Part shown: piece by piece, positions 51,856 through 61,300 of the stretch
Layout: every line of letters starts with the position of its first letter
Numbering within the stretch: position 1 is the stretch's first letter
Assembly (NCBI RefSeq): GCF_024213555.1
Contig: NZ_JANAVO010000014.1
Span: 1 to 64,000 of the forward strand
Origin: Allokutzneria sp. A3M-2-11 16
GTDB lineage: Bacteria > Actinomycetota > Actinomycetes > Mycobacteriales > Pseudonocardiaceae
Direction: 5' to 3'
Length of the DNA stretch: 64,000 nt
Notes under the pieces: model-generated
Databases searched by the model: none
The model's input: the letters and a program-made list of their open reading frames with translations, nothing else
Told to the model about the DNA's origin: nothing
Made by a program: the position numbers and the translations under genes

Positions 51856-52224
51856 ATCGAACTCTCGAAATCCCCGGTGCCTCCTTCTGGCTGTACCCGC
51901 TGGGCCTGACGCCTCCCCGTGCATGTACACCCATCGATGGACAGGCAAAAATAGCATCGTCGATGTGTTCGGAATATTGGATGTCGCTGAACGCTGAACG
52001 TCGGCCTCCAGTGGTGTGATATCGATAGAGCGAAGGCGCAATATGACGTTGTCTCGCGGGACGCACGGGGCGATGTCATAAACGGAGAGTGACTGGATAC
52101 TCCGGAAGAGCGAAGATGCAGGGTCCGGCATCCTCGGCTTCGCACCGTGGTCATGTGCTCGCCGCATGGCGTCGGCACCATCGTTCACACATCAGCATGG
52201 GTATCCCTGGAATCTGGGGGTTCA
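51856..52224. other. 369-bp AT-richer leader of the SARP gene
   Basis: Region of visibly lower GC than the surrounding genes (runs such as ggcaaaaatagcatcgtcg, gatatcgatagagcg, aatatgacgttg). Short frames here have no coding character. It ends in the SARP start ATG 52225 behind a GGGGG stretch. Likely promoter and control region for the cluster regulator; AT-rich DNA of this kind may be bound by Lsr2-type silencers. No tandem heptamer repeats typical of SARP targets were identified with confidence. Confidence 0.5.
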
Positions 52225-54402
52225 ATGGGCACCCGCTTTGTATTCAGCATGCTCGGACCATTGGAGGTCCGGGCAGGCGAAACCGTTGTCCCGATCAGCG
52301 GCCAGCGGCAGCGCACCGTCCTGGCCATGCTGCTGCTCGCGCCCGGCCGGGTCGTGTCGGTGGACAGCCTCGTCAACGCGGTCTGGGACGGCGCGCCGCC
52401 CGCGACCGGGCGGACGCAGATCGCCATCTGCGTCGCCGGTCTGCGCAAGGCGTTCCGGGTGGCCGGCTGCGGTGACGACCTGATCATCACCAGCTCGCCC
52501 GGGTACAAGCTGCTCGCCGAGGACCACGTGATCGACGCGGTCCGGTTCGAGCAGGAGTGCGCCGCCGCCGAACAGGACGCGCGGCAGGGCCGGACCGAGC
52601 AGGCCGCCGAGGGGATGCGCGAGGCGCTCGCGCTCTGGCGGGGCCAGGTGCTGGCCGGGATCTCCGGTCAGGAGGTGGAGTCCGAGGCGGCGCGGCTGGA
52701 GGAGCTGCGGCTGTCGGCCTACGAGCGGCGCACCTCGCTGCGGCTGGAGCTGGGGCAGCACCGCGAGCTGATCGGCGAGCTGACCGCGCTCGTGCGCGAC
52801 TACCCGCTGCGGGAGCAGGCGCGCGCGTGCCTGATGCTGGCGCAGTACCGCTCGGGCAGGCGGGCCGAGGCGCTGGAGACCTTCCGCTCGGGCAGGCGGC
52901 AGTTCATCGAGGAGTTCGGCATGGAGCCGGGTCCCGCGCTGCAGGGCCTGCACCGGGCGATCCTCAACGACGACGCCGACCTGGCGCTGCCCGCGGTCGG
53001 CCAGGTTCGGCAGGAGCCCTCGGCGCACGCGGTGCCCGCCCAGCTGCCGTCGAGCGGCGCGCGGTTCACCGGGCGGGACGCCGAACTGTCCACTTTGGAC
53101 GGACTGATCGGCGGGAGCGGTCCCTCCGTCGCCTTCGTCACCGGCGCCGCCGGGGTCGGCAAGACCGAGCTGGCGCTGCGCTGGGCCCGCCGCGTCGCCG
53201 AGGAGTTCCCGGACGGCCAGCTCTTCGTCGACCTGCACGGCTACGACCGGGACACCGAACAGGCCCGGCCCGCCGACGCGCTCGCGGGATTCCTGCGGGC
53301 GTACGGGGTCGCCGACGCGATGATCCCGGCCGACCCCGGCGAGCGCTCGGCGCTCTACCGCAGCCTGCTCGACGGCAAGCGGACGCTGATCGTGCTGGAC
53401 AACGCCGCCTCCTTCGCGCAGGTGCGCCCGTTGCTGCCGGGCACCGGCGACAACGTCGTGCTGGTGACCGGGCGGGACCAGCTCGGGGAACTGCTCGGCG
53501 AGCACGGCGCGCTGCGGTTGCGGCTGACCGGGCTCAGCCGCGGCGAGTCGGTCGAACTGCTCGGCGGAGCGGCCGCGCCCGAGGGCGAGGCCGAGGTGGT
53601 CGCGGCCAGGCGCCTCGCCGAGCTGTGCGGTGGCCTGCCGCTGGCGCTGAACGTGGCCGCGTCGCGGCTCGCGGCCAAACCGCACTGGAGCCTGGCGCAC
53701 CTGACGCGGTTGGTCGAGGACGAGGACCGGCGGATGGACGAGCTCAGCCCCGGCGGGCGCGGCGTGCGGGCCAGCTTCGACGCCAGCTACCGGCGGCTCT
53801 CGCCGTCGGCGGCCACGCTGTACGCGCGGCTGGGCCTGCTGGACGTCCCGGACTTCGCCGCGTGGGTCGGTGCCGCGGTGCTGGACAGCGGGCTCGTCGA
53901 GGCCGAATTGTTGATGGAGGAGCTGGTCGACGCGCAGCTGCTGGAGGTCGCCGTGGCGGCCGACGGTGCGATGCGCTACCGGTTCCACCCGCTTTTCCGT
54001 TGCCACGCAAGGGAAAAGGCGATGCTCGAACAGGGGGCCGACGTGGTCGCCACGGCCTGTCAGCGCGCGTTCGGCGCCTGGGTGGTGCTGGCGATGACCG
54101 CGCTGGGCCAGGCGCCGCAGGACGTTCCGTGCGGACTCGACCCGCGCGAGCTGGTCGGTGACCCCGCGAGCTGGTTCGAGACCGAACGGGCCTCGGTCGT
54201 CGCCGTGATCGAGCAGGCGCTGCGGATGGGCTTGGTGCTGCTGGCGCTGGACCTCGCGACGGCGGCGTGGCAGCTGCTGGCGAACGAGAAGCCGATGCCG
54301 CTCAACCCGGCGCTGGAGCTGCCTTCGGCCGAGGGCGCGATCCGGCTCCAGTCGCGGGAGAAGCGGTGGATCACCAAGCTCATGGGCGAACTGGCCAGCT
54401 GA
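52225..54402 (+). CDS. SARP-family cluster regulator with NB-ARC ATPase domain
   Basis: AfsR/SARP-type activator, 725 residues. An OmpR-like winged helix (residues 1-95: LGPLEVRAGETVVPISGQRQ, VVSVDSLVNAVWDGAPP, SSPGYKLL) precedes a bacterial transcriptional activation domain (about 100-245, helical TPR-like). An NB-ARC ATPase follows: Walker A FVTGAAGVGKTELALRW near residue 305, TLIVLDNAASFAQVRPLLPG, LCGGLPLALNVAASRL. The long TPR C-terminus of AfsR (about 990 residues) is missing. Such proteins switch on secondary-metabolite clusters, and the thioesterase, amidase and NRPS genes downstream are the obvious targets. ATG 52225. Confidence 0.92.
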   Translation: MGTRFVFSMLGPLEVRAGETVVPISGQRQRTVLAMLLLAPGRVVSVDSLVNAVWDGAPPATGRTQIAICVAGLRKAFRVAGCGDDLIITSSPGYKLLAEDHVIDAVRFEQECAAAEQDARQGRTEQAAEGMREALALWRGQVLAGISGQEVESEAARLEELRLSAYERRTSLRLELGQHRELIGELTALVRDYPLREQARACLMLAQYRSGRRAEALETFRSGRRQFIEEFGMEPGPALQGLHRAILNDDADLALPAVGQVRQEPSAHAVPAQLPSSGARFTGRDAELSTLDGLIGGSGPSVAFVTGAAGVGKTELALRWARRVAEEFPDGQLFVDLHGYDRDTEQARPADALAGFLRAYGVADAMIPADPGERSALYRSLLDGKRTLIVLDNAASFAQVRPLLPGTGDNVVLVTGRDQLGELLGEHGALRLRLTGLSRGESVELLGGAAAPEGEAEVVAARRLAELCGGLPLALNVAASRLAAKPHWSLAHLTRLVEDEDRRMDELSPGGRGVRASFDASYRRLSPSAATLYARLGLLDVPDFAAWVGAAVLDSGLVEAELLMEELVDAQLLEVAVAADGAMRYRFHPLFRCHAREKAMLEQGADVVATACQRAFGAWVVLAMTALGQAPQDVPCGLDPRELVGDPASWFETERASVVAVIEQALRMGLVLLALDLATAAWQLLANEKPMPLNPALELPSAEGAIRLQSREKRWITKLMGELAS

Positions 54403-54414
54403 GAGGACGAGGGA

Positions 54415-55155
54415 ATGACCAGTGCATGGTTCCGCGGCTATCGGCCGGTGGCCCAGCCACGGGCGCGGCTGGTGTGCTTCGCCCACGCGGGCGGCGGTCC
54501 GAGCGCGTTCCGGTCCTGGCACGACGGGCTTCCCGCCGATGTCGAGGTGCTCGGCGTGCGCTACCCCGGAAGGCAGGACCGGCTCGCTGAGGACTGCGTC
54601 GCGGAGATGCACCCGCTCGCCGACGCGATCGCGAGCGCGATAACTCCGTTGCTGGACAAGCCTTTGGTGTTCTTCGGCCACAGCATGGGCGCCTGGGTCG
54701 CTTACGAGGTCGCGTTGCGGCTGCGCCGGGACCACGGCTTCTCCCTCGATCAGTTGCTCGTCTCCGGCCAGGTGCCGCCGCACCGTCGCGAGCCCGGCGG
54801 CGACGATCCCGGTACCGACGCCGTGATCGCGGAGGTGCAGCGGCTCGGCGGATACGACGCGCAGCTGTTCGAGGACCCGGAGCTGCGCGAGCTGGTCCTG
54901 CCCGCGATCCTGGCCGACTTCTCGTTGGTGCGCACCTATGCGGGCGATCCGCTCGCCGTCGTCGACGCGCCCGTGGTGGCGTACTTCGGCGAGCAGGACG
55001 AGGACGCGCGGCCCGAGGAGGTCCGGGCGTGGGCCGAGCGGACCACCGCGGGCTACGCCCAGCGCAGCTTCCCCGGCGGGCACTTCTACCTGGCCGAGCA
55101 CGAGGCGGAGCTGCTGCGCGAGATCTCGGCCCGGCTGGCCCCCGCGCACGCTTGA
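54415..55155 (+). CDS. Type II thioesterase
   Basis: Editing thioesterase for NRPS/PKS systems, 246 residues: removes wrong or stalled acyl groups from carrier domains. Seen: VCFAHAGGGPSAFRSWHDGL, GVRYPGRQDRLAE, nucleophile elbow VFFGHSMGAWVAYEVALRL (Ser near residue 90), Asp in YFGEQDEDARPEE and His in SFPGGHFYLAEHE. ATG 54415 lies 12 bp after the SARP stop behind GAGAGGACGAGGG, so it is cotranscribed with the regulator. Confidence 0.93.
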   Translation: MTSAWFRGYRPVAQPRARLVCFAHAGGGPSAFRSWHDGLPADVEVLGVRYPGRQDRLAEDCVAEMHPLADAIASAITPLLDKPLVFFGHSMGAWVAYEVALRLRRDHGFSLDQLLVSGQVPPHRREPGGDDPGTDAVIAEVQRLGGYDAQLFEDPELRELVLPAILADFSLVRTYAGDPLAVVDAPVVAYFGEQDEDARPEEVRAWAERTTAGYAQRSFPGGHFYLAEHEAELLREISARLAPAHA

Positions 55156-55230
55156 CGCGGCGATAACGAGACGAAAAACCGGCTCTCTACCGTCTGTTTC
55201 GACCACGATCACCGACAGGAGGGCCTACCG

Positions 55231-56703
55231 GTGTCAGCCAGCGCGGTGACGGACGCACTTGAGGAAGCCACGCTCGCCGAGCTGCGCGGCCGGATGGCGG
55301 CGAACGAGCTGAGCGCGCTCGACCTCACGCGGTACTACCTGGAGCGGATCGAGCGGTACAACCCCGAGCTGCGCGCGGTGATCGAGGTCAACCCCGACGC
55401 GGAGAACGAGGCGCGGCGGCTCGACGCGGCAGGAGTCCGGGGCCCGCTGCACGGGATTCCCGTGCTGCTCAAGGACAACATCGACACCGCGGACGCGATG
55501 CACACGACGAGCGGTTCGACCGCTCTGCTCGGTTCGCGCCCCGCGCAGGACGCCACGGTCGCGGCGAAGCTGCGCGCGGCCGGTGCGATCCTGTTGGGCA
55601 AGGCCAACAAGACGTCCTGGATCATCGGCGCCGCCGGGTGGAGCGCTCGGGGCGGACAGTGCCGAAACCCTTACCAGCTCGACCATTCGCCGCACGGCTC
55701 CAGCTCCGGCTCGGCCGTCGGCGTCGCGGCGAACCTGTGCGCGGCGGCGTTGGGAACGGAGACCGTCGGCTCGATCCTGGGGCCCGCGTCGGCGAACTGC
55801 GTGGTGGGCTTCAAACCCACCGTCGGGTTGACCAGCCGCGCGGGCATGATCCCGGCGATCAGGAGCTTCGACTCCATCGGCCCGCTGTGCCGCACGGTCG
55901 CCGACGCCGCGCTCGTCCTGTCCGCCATCGCCGGGGTGGACCCCCGCGACAGCGCGACCGCGGGCGCGACCGTGCACACCGACTACACGAAGTTCCTTGT
56001 GCCGGAAGGACTTCGCGGCGCGCGCATCGGTGTGCCGCGCTCGGTCTTCTTCGGCTACAGCGCGGAAGCCGACGCGATCACCGAGCACGCGATCGAGGTC
56101 ATGCGCGCGGCGGGTGCTGAGATCGTGGACAACACCGAGATCGCCACCGCCGCGCAGCTGACCACGCACCCGGCCATCGGCATGGTGGTGATCCAGGAGA
56201 CCAAGTACCACCTGGAGCGCTACCTCGCCGACACCCCGGGCGACCACCCGAAGAGCATCGCCGAACTCGTGGAGTTCAACCGCAGCAATGCTTCCGTCGA
56301 ACTCGTCCACTTCGGACAGGGCTCGCTGGAGATGCTCGCCGGGTTCGGCGACGTCGACCTGGACTCCCCGGCCTACCACGAGGCGCTCGCGACCGTGCGG
56401 TCCCTCGCGGGCGTCGACGAGGTGCTGCGCCAGCACGGCCTCGACGCGCTCGTGATGCCCACGTGCCCGCCCGCGTGGCCGATCGACCTGGTCGAGGGCG
56501 ACCCCGAGCCGCGCGGCGCCGCGGTTCCCGCCGGGGTGGCCGGGTATCCGGCGGTGAGCGTGCCCGCGGGCTTCGCGGACGGGCTGCCGGTCGGGATCAC
56601 CTTCACCGGCACCGCGTGGAGCGAGCCCACCCTGTTCCGCCTCGCCAACGGTTTCGAGCAGGCGCTCCCGGTGCGCAGGGCGCCTCGCCTGGCAGAGCGC
56701 TGA
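55231..56703 (+). CDS. Amidase signature family enzyme
   Basis: Ser-cisSer-Lys amidase of 490 residues. Lys in VLLKDNIDTADAM (about residue 79), cis-Ser in SPHGSSSGSAVGVAANLCAA and nucleophile Ser in ALGTETVGSILGPAS. Further conserved blocks: FKPTVGLTSRAGMIPAIRSF and AGVDPRDSAT. It hydrolyses or forms an amide bond on a small molecule. It is 75 bp downstream of the type II thioesterase gene with GTG 55231 behind AGGAGGG, and its position in the peptide cluster suggests a tailoring, precursor or resistance role. The GatA subunit is unlikely because no gatB or gatC is present. Confidence 0.9.
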   Translation: MSASAVTDALEEATLAELRGRMAANELSALDLTRYYLERIERYNPELRAVIEVNPDAENEARRLDAAGVRGPLHGIPVLLKDNIDTADAMHTTSGSTALLGSRPAQDATVAAKLRAAGAILLGKANKTSWIIGAAGWSARGGQCRNPYQLDHSPHGSSSGSAVGVAANLCAAALGTETVGSILGPASANCVVGFKPTVGLTSRAGMIPAIRSFDSIGPLCRTVADAALVLSAIAGVDPRDSATAGATVHTDYTKFLVPEGLRGARIGVPRSVFFGYSAEADAITEHAIEVMRAAGAEIVDNTEIATAAQLTTHPAIGMVVIQETKYHLERYLADTPGDHPKSIAELVEFNRSNASVELVHFGQGSLEMLAGFGDVDLDSPAYHEALATVRSLAGVDEVLRQHGLDALVMPTCPPAWPIDLVEGDPEPRGAAVPAGVAGYPAVSVPAGFADGLPVGITFTGTAWSEPTLFRLANGFEQALPVRRAPRLAER

Positions 56704-56729
56704 TCCGCTGATCGGGAGGAGTCACGCCG

Positions 56730-57017
56730 GTGTCCGCACCCCCGCAGGTTGACCGTGGTTCCGTGCTCGCCGAGGTCCTCGGCCGCGAGCTGGCCGTGCT
56801 GCGCGCGACCGCCGACCGCGCCGATCCGGTGGAGGAGACGGTGTTGAGCCTCGTCGAGTGCGCGGCGCTCGCGGCGGAAGCGGTGCGGGAACTGCGGTCC
56901 GGTGTTCCGGCTTCACGGTCGGCCGAGCTGCTGGAAGAGGTGCTGGCGACCGCGCGGGCCGCGGTGCTGACCGCCTCGCACGCGGTGATCGAGTCACGCG
57001 GCGGACTCCGCTCGTAA
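56730..57017 (+). CDS. Small helical protein of unknown function
   Basis: A 95-residue protein predicted to be entirely alpha-helical (SVLAEVLGRELAVLRATADR, LSLVECAALAAEAVRELRSG, AELLEEVLATARAAVLTASH). It follows the amidase after 26 bp with GTG 56730 behind GGGAGGAG, so it is very likely cotranscribed. No family is recognised. It may be a chaperone or partner in the peptide cluster; this is inference. The second 61-bp palindrome lies 42 bp downstream. Confidence 0.65.
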   Translation: MSAPPQVDRGSVLAEVLGRELAVLRATADRADPVEETVLSLVECAALAAEAVRELRSGVPASRSAELLEEVLATARAAVLTASHAVIESRGGLRS

Positions 57018-57059
57018 CCCCCTGGCCCTAGTCGCCCTCCCGGACCCACGTCCGTTTTC

Positions 57060-57120
57060 CTGTTTCGTACTCATAGCGGCCTATGGGAGCGCTCTATTTC
57101 CCGCTATGAGTACGAAACGG
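57060..57120. repeat. 61-bp palindromic element, copy 2 (inverted orientation)
   Basis: Arms CTGTTTCGTACTCATAGCGG (57060-57079) and CCGCTATGAGTACGAAACGG (57101-57120) pair over 20 bases with one G-T pair. The centre TATGGGAGCGCTCTATTT is the reverse complement of the centre of copy 1 (7701-7761) apart from a few bases. Relative to copy 1 the arm changes T to A with the matching change in the opposite arm. It is again located between convergent genes. Confidence 0.8.
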
Positions 57121-57225
57121 GATTGGTTTGGACCACGCGCGCCCGGGGATGAGGGGTACGGGGCGTGGAGGGCATGGGAGAAGTCTAGCTGGGGATGGAA
57201 ATGCGGGGTGCCTTTGTGGTGGACG

Positions 57226-58149
57226 TCAGGCGATGCACCATTCGAGGACGGCCTTCGCGCTGTGGAACTTCGCCTCGGCCTGGTCGAAGGCGATGGAGCG
57301 GGGGCCGTCGAGCACTCCGGCGCTGACCTCTTCGCCGCGGTGCGCGGGCAGGTCGTGCATGAACACCGCGCCGGGACTGGTCGCCAGCACGGACTCGTCC
57401 ACGTGGAACGGCGCGAAGATCGTCCGCCAGTCGGGGTCGTTCTTCGACGTGCCGGTCGTCTGCCAGCGCGTGGTGTAGACGACGTCCACAGGGGACGGTA
57501 GGTCGAGCACGTCGTGCCGCTCGGAGATCAGCGATCCGCTCTGCGCCGCGTAGTGCTTGGCCTGCACCAGGATCTCCGGTTCCAGGCCGAAGCCGGCGGG
57601 CGTGCGCAGGTGCAGCTCGGTGCCGGGGTAGCGGGTCAGGCCGAGCGCCAGTGCGGCGGCGGTGTTGTTGCCCTCGCCCAGGTAGAGCACGCGCAGTCCG
57701 TCGACGGAGCCGAAGTGGGCGGCCATGGTGGTGAGGTCGGCCAGCGCCTGGGTCGGGTGCTCGCGCGCGCTCATCGCGTTGACCACGGACATCCGGTCCT
57801 GGGCGGCGAGCGCGCGCAGTTCCTCGGTGGTTCCGGCGGTCCTGGCGACCAGGCCGTCGAGCATGCGGGACATCACCTCGGCGGTGTCCTCGATCGTCTC
57901 GCCCGTGTTGAGCTGCAGGTCGTCGGGGCCGTAGCTGATGATCCGCGCGCCGAGCCGGAGCGCGGCGGAGGAGAACGCGGTCCTGGTGCGCGTGGAGGTC
58001 TTGCGGAAGTAGACGCCGAGAACCGTGCCGGACAAGGGTTCCCCGGTCGCGACGCCTTTCACGTGCTCGACGCCCCGCGCGACGATCCGGCGCAGATCCG
58101 CGTCGGACAGGTCGGCGAGGGAGATCAGGTGCTTGCGCGTCGGGGTCAT
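57226..58149 (-). CDS. Ornithine carbamoyltransferase-like enzyme with altered substrate motifs
   Basis: Aspartate/ornithine carbamoyltransferase-fold enzyme, 307 residues. The carbamoyl-phosphate motif is intact (YFRKTSTRTRTAF, about residues 48-60), as is SAREHPTQALADL (HPTQ motif). The ornithine side is not: the D-x-W-x-S-M-G loop is replaced by YTTRWQTTGTSKNDPDW, and the HCLP motif reads FMHDLPAHRGEEV with Asp instead of Cys. It therefore probably carbamoylates an amine or hydroxyl other than ornithine, such as a peptide precursor in this NRPS cluster. It is divergent from the NRPS gene (202-bp gap). ATG 58149. A primary-metabolism argF cannot be fully excluded but would lack its usual arg neighbours. 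Confidence 0.85.
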   Translation of the reverse strand: MTPTRKHLISLADLSDADLRRIVARGVEHVKGVATGEPLSGTVLGVYFRKTSTRTRTAFSSAALRLGARIISYGPDDLQLNTGETIEDTAEVMSRMLDGLVARTAGTTEELRALAAQDRMSVVNAMSAREHPTQALADLTTMAAHFGSVDGLRVLYLGEGNNTAAALALGLTRYPGTELHLRTPAGFGLEPEILVQAKHYAAQSGSLISERHDVLDLPSPVDVVYTTRWQTTGTSKNDPDWRTIFAPFHVDESVLATSPGAVFMHDLPAHRGEEVSAGVLDGPRSIAFDQAEAKFHSAKAVLEWCIA

Positions 58150-58350
58150 CTGCTCCGCTCCTGGCTTCGCGCGGGGAAGGGACCGCCAAGGTAACCGCGG
58201 GGCATATCGAACCGGCATCGCACGGCCACTGCCTCGGAAAATGCGGCAATAACGGGACGAAATTGCTGGTCTATAGCCTCCCTTTCAACGGTGGAGAACT
58301 CTGGTTCCCGACCGTGGTGCGGTTTTCGGTCTACACGGGAGTCGGTAACG

Positions 58351-61300
58351 TGGATGGTCTGGCGATGCGCGGCCCGCTTTCTCCGTACAGCGGCGGGGAC
58401 GTGACCCCCGCGCCGATCCCGGTGCTGGTTCAGGAGCAGGCCAGCCGCACGCCGGACGCCGTCGCGGTGGTGTTCCGCGACCAGCGGCTGACCTACGCGG
58501 AGCTGAACGCGCGCGCGAACCGCTTGGCGCGCAAGCTGATGGAGCACGGTGTCGGGCGCGAGCGCACGGTGGCCCTTGCGCTGCCGCGTTCGGCGGACGT
58601 GGTCGTGGCGATGCTCGCGGTGCTCAAAGCCGGTGCCGCGTACCTGCCGATCGACCCGGACTACCCCGCCGAGCGCGTGGCGTTCATGCTCAGCGACGGC
58701 GATCCCGCTTGCTTGATCACCACCGCGGACATCGCGGGTTCCCTGCCGGTGACGACCGCCCCGGTGCTGTTGCTCGACACGATCGAGCCCGGCGACGAGT
58801 CCGATCTCGCTGCTGTGCCACTGGATCCCGCCAACGCCGCGTACGTCATCTACACCTCCGGTTCCACGGGGCGCCCGAAGGGTGCTGTCCTGCCGCACCA
58901 CGGTGTGGTCAACCACATGCTGTGGCAGGCCGAGGAATGGGGCATCGGAGCCTCGGACGTGGTGCTCGCCAGGACCGCGTTCAGCTTCGACGCGTCGGGC
59001 TCGGAGATCTGGCTGCCGTTGCTGACCGGCGCGACGATCTGCATGGCGCCGGGCGATGTCACTCGCGAGCCGGAGCGCCTTGTCGCGTACGCGGCCGAGC
59101 ACGGTGTGACCGTCGCCCAGTTCGTTCCGTCGCTGCTCGCCGTGACGGCTCCGGCGATCCGGGCCAATGCTGACCTCGCGCTGCGCGTCGTTTTCGTGGC
59201 GGGCGAGGTGCTTCCGACCGCGCTCGCCGAAGAAGTCGTTTCCCAGTGGGGCGTGCGGCTTGCCCACCACTACGGCCCTACGGAGGCGTCGATCGACGTC
59301 ACTGCGTGGGATGTGGAGCCGGGCCTCGGGGATCGTTCGGTGCCGATCGGCACGCCGGTGTGGAACACGCAGGCCTACATCCTCGACGCCGCACTGCGGC
59401 CCGCGGATGAAGGCGAGCTGTACGTCGCGGGTGTGCAGCTCGCGCGTGGCTACCTGAACCGGCCGGGGCTGACCGCGGAGCGCTTCGTCGCCTCGCCTTT
59501 CGTTGCTGGCCAAAGGATGTACCGCACGGGTGACCTCGCGCGGTGGGGCGCGAACGGGCTGATCGAGTTCACCGGCCGGGCCGACGACCAGGTCAAGATC
59601 CGCGGCTTCCGCATCGAGCTGGGCGAGATCGAGTCCGTTGTGCTCGACGCTCCCGGGGTCACCCAGGCCGCCGTTCTCGCGCGCGAGGACCGCCCTGGAG
59701 ACAAGCGACTCGTGGCTTATGTAGTGTCCGAAGTGGACAGTGTGGTGGTTCGGGAGCACGTTGCCGAGCACCTGCCCAGTCACATGGTGCCTAGCGCCTT
59801 CGTCGTGCTCGATGCGCTGCCGTTGGCGCCCAACGGAAAGCTTGACCGGCGAGCGCTTCCGGCTCCTGACCTCGGTGCCGCTTCGACCGGCCGCGCCGCG
59901 AGGAACCCGCGCGAGGAGATCCTGTGTGGACTCTTCGTCGACGTCCTCGGTGTGGAGCAGGCCGGGATCGACGACGGCTTCTTCGAGCTGGGCGGTGACT
60001 CGCTGCTGGCCGCGCGACTGATCAGCCGCATTCGCTCCACTATGGACGTCGAGGTCTCGGTCCGGGCCCTGTTCGAGGCACCGACCGTGGCCGAGTTGGC
60101 CGAGCGGCTGGACGAGTCCACGGGTGCGCGTCCCGCGTTGGTTCCCGCCGCCAGGCCCGAGCCGCTGCCGTTGTCCGCGGCGCAGCGCGGCCTGTGGTTC
60201 CTCCACCGCCTTGAGGGACCGAGCGCGACCTACAACATTCCTTTGGTGCTGCGGATGACCGGCACCGTCGACCACGAGGCGCTGCGTGCCGCGGTGCGGG
60301 ATGTGGTCGCTCGGCACGAGACGCTGCGCACGATCTTCCCCGACGTGGACGGCGTTGCGCGGCAGCAGGTTCTCGACGCTACGCCCGATGTGTCCTTTGT
60401 GGACACCGATGACCTTGAGGGCGCGGTCGCCGAGGCGGCCCGCTACCCGTTCGACCTGGACAACGAAACCTCGTTGCGGGTCAGCCTGTTCTCCCGGGCG
60501 GACGGCGAGCACGTGCTGCTCCTGCTCATGCACCACATCGCCAGTGACGGGTGGTCGGAGCGGCCGCTGATCAACGACCTCGCCGTCGCCTACACCGCCC
60601 GCCTGGACGGTCGCGCGCCGGAGTGGCCCGAGCTTCCAGTCAGCTACTCCGACTACACCCTGTGGCAGCAGGCGGTTCTCGGAGCCGAGCACGACCGGCA
60701 GCTGGAGTTCTGGCGGACGGCGTTGGACGGGCTGCCGCAGCTCGTCGAGCTGCCGACCGACCGGCCGCGTCTGGCGACCGCAAGCCACCGCGGTGCGGAG
60801 CTGCGGCTGACCCTCGACGCGGAACTGCACCGCGGTGTCACCGAACTCGCCAGGAGCACCGGCAGCACCGTGTTCATGGTGGTGCAGGCCGCGCTCGCCG
60901 CGCTGATGACCCGCCTCGGCGCGGGCACCGACGTGCCGCTGGGCACCCCGGCCGCGGGCCGAGCTGACGAACAGCTCGACCAGCTCGTCGGCTACTTCGT
61001 CAACACGTTGGTACTGCGCACGGACACCTCGGGCGACCCGACGTTCCGCGAGCTGCTGGACCGCGTCCGCCAGGCCGACCTCGCCGCGTACGCGCACCAG
61101 GACCTGCCGTTCGAGCGCCTCGTCGAGGTGCTGAACCCGGACCGGTCGCTCGCGTACCACCCGCTGTTCCAGGTGATGCTGACCTTCGAGAACCTCGGTG
61201 AGGCGCGGCCGGAGCTGCCCGGTCTGCTCGCCGAGGTCGACGAGGTGCCGACGGGGGTCGCGAAGTTCGACATCGACCTCCGCCTCCAGGAGCGCTTCGC

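Noticed and set aside
51856-52200. Small minus-strand gene in the leader of the SARP gene
   Set aside because: The frames here have no ribosome site, no codon bias and unusual residue content (Ser, Arg, His, Cys); treated as non-coding.
52222-55212. Long minus-strand frame opposite the SARP and thioesterase genes
   Set aside because: High-GC antisense shadow rich in Arg, Gln, Pro and His without any domain; the plus strand has complete SARP and thioesterase motifs.
55231-56703. GatA subunit of the Glu-tRNA amidotransferase
   Set aside because: Shares only the amidase signature; gatB and gatC are absent and the setting is a peptide biosynthetic cluster.
57226-58149. Simple annotation as argF of arginine biosynthesis
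   Set aside because: The ornithine-binding SMG and HCLP motifs are altered and there are no arg genes around it; retained as a carbamoyltransferase-like enzyme of unknown acceptor.
58146-61160. About 1000-codon minus-strand frame opposite the NRPS
   Set aside because: Mirror of the NRPS coding strand; no recognisable domain and biased residue content.
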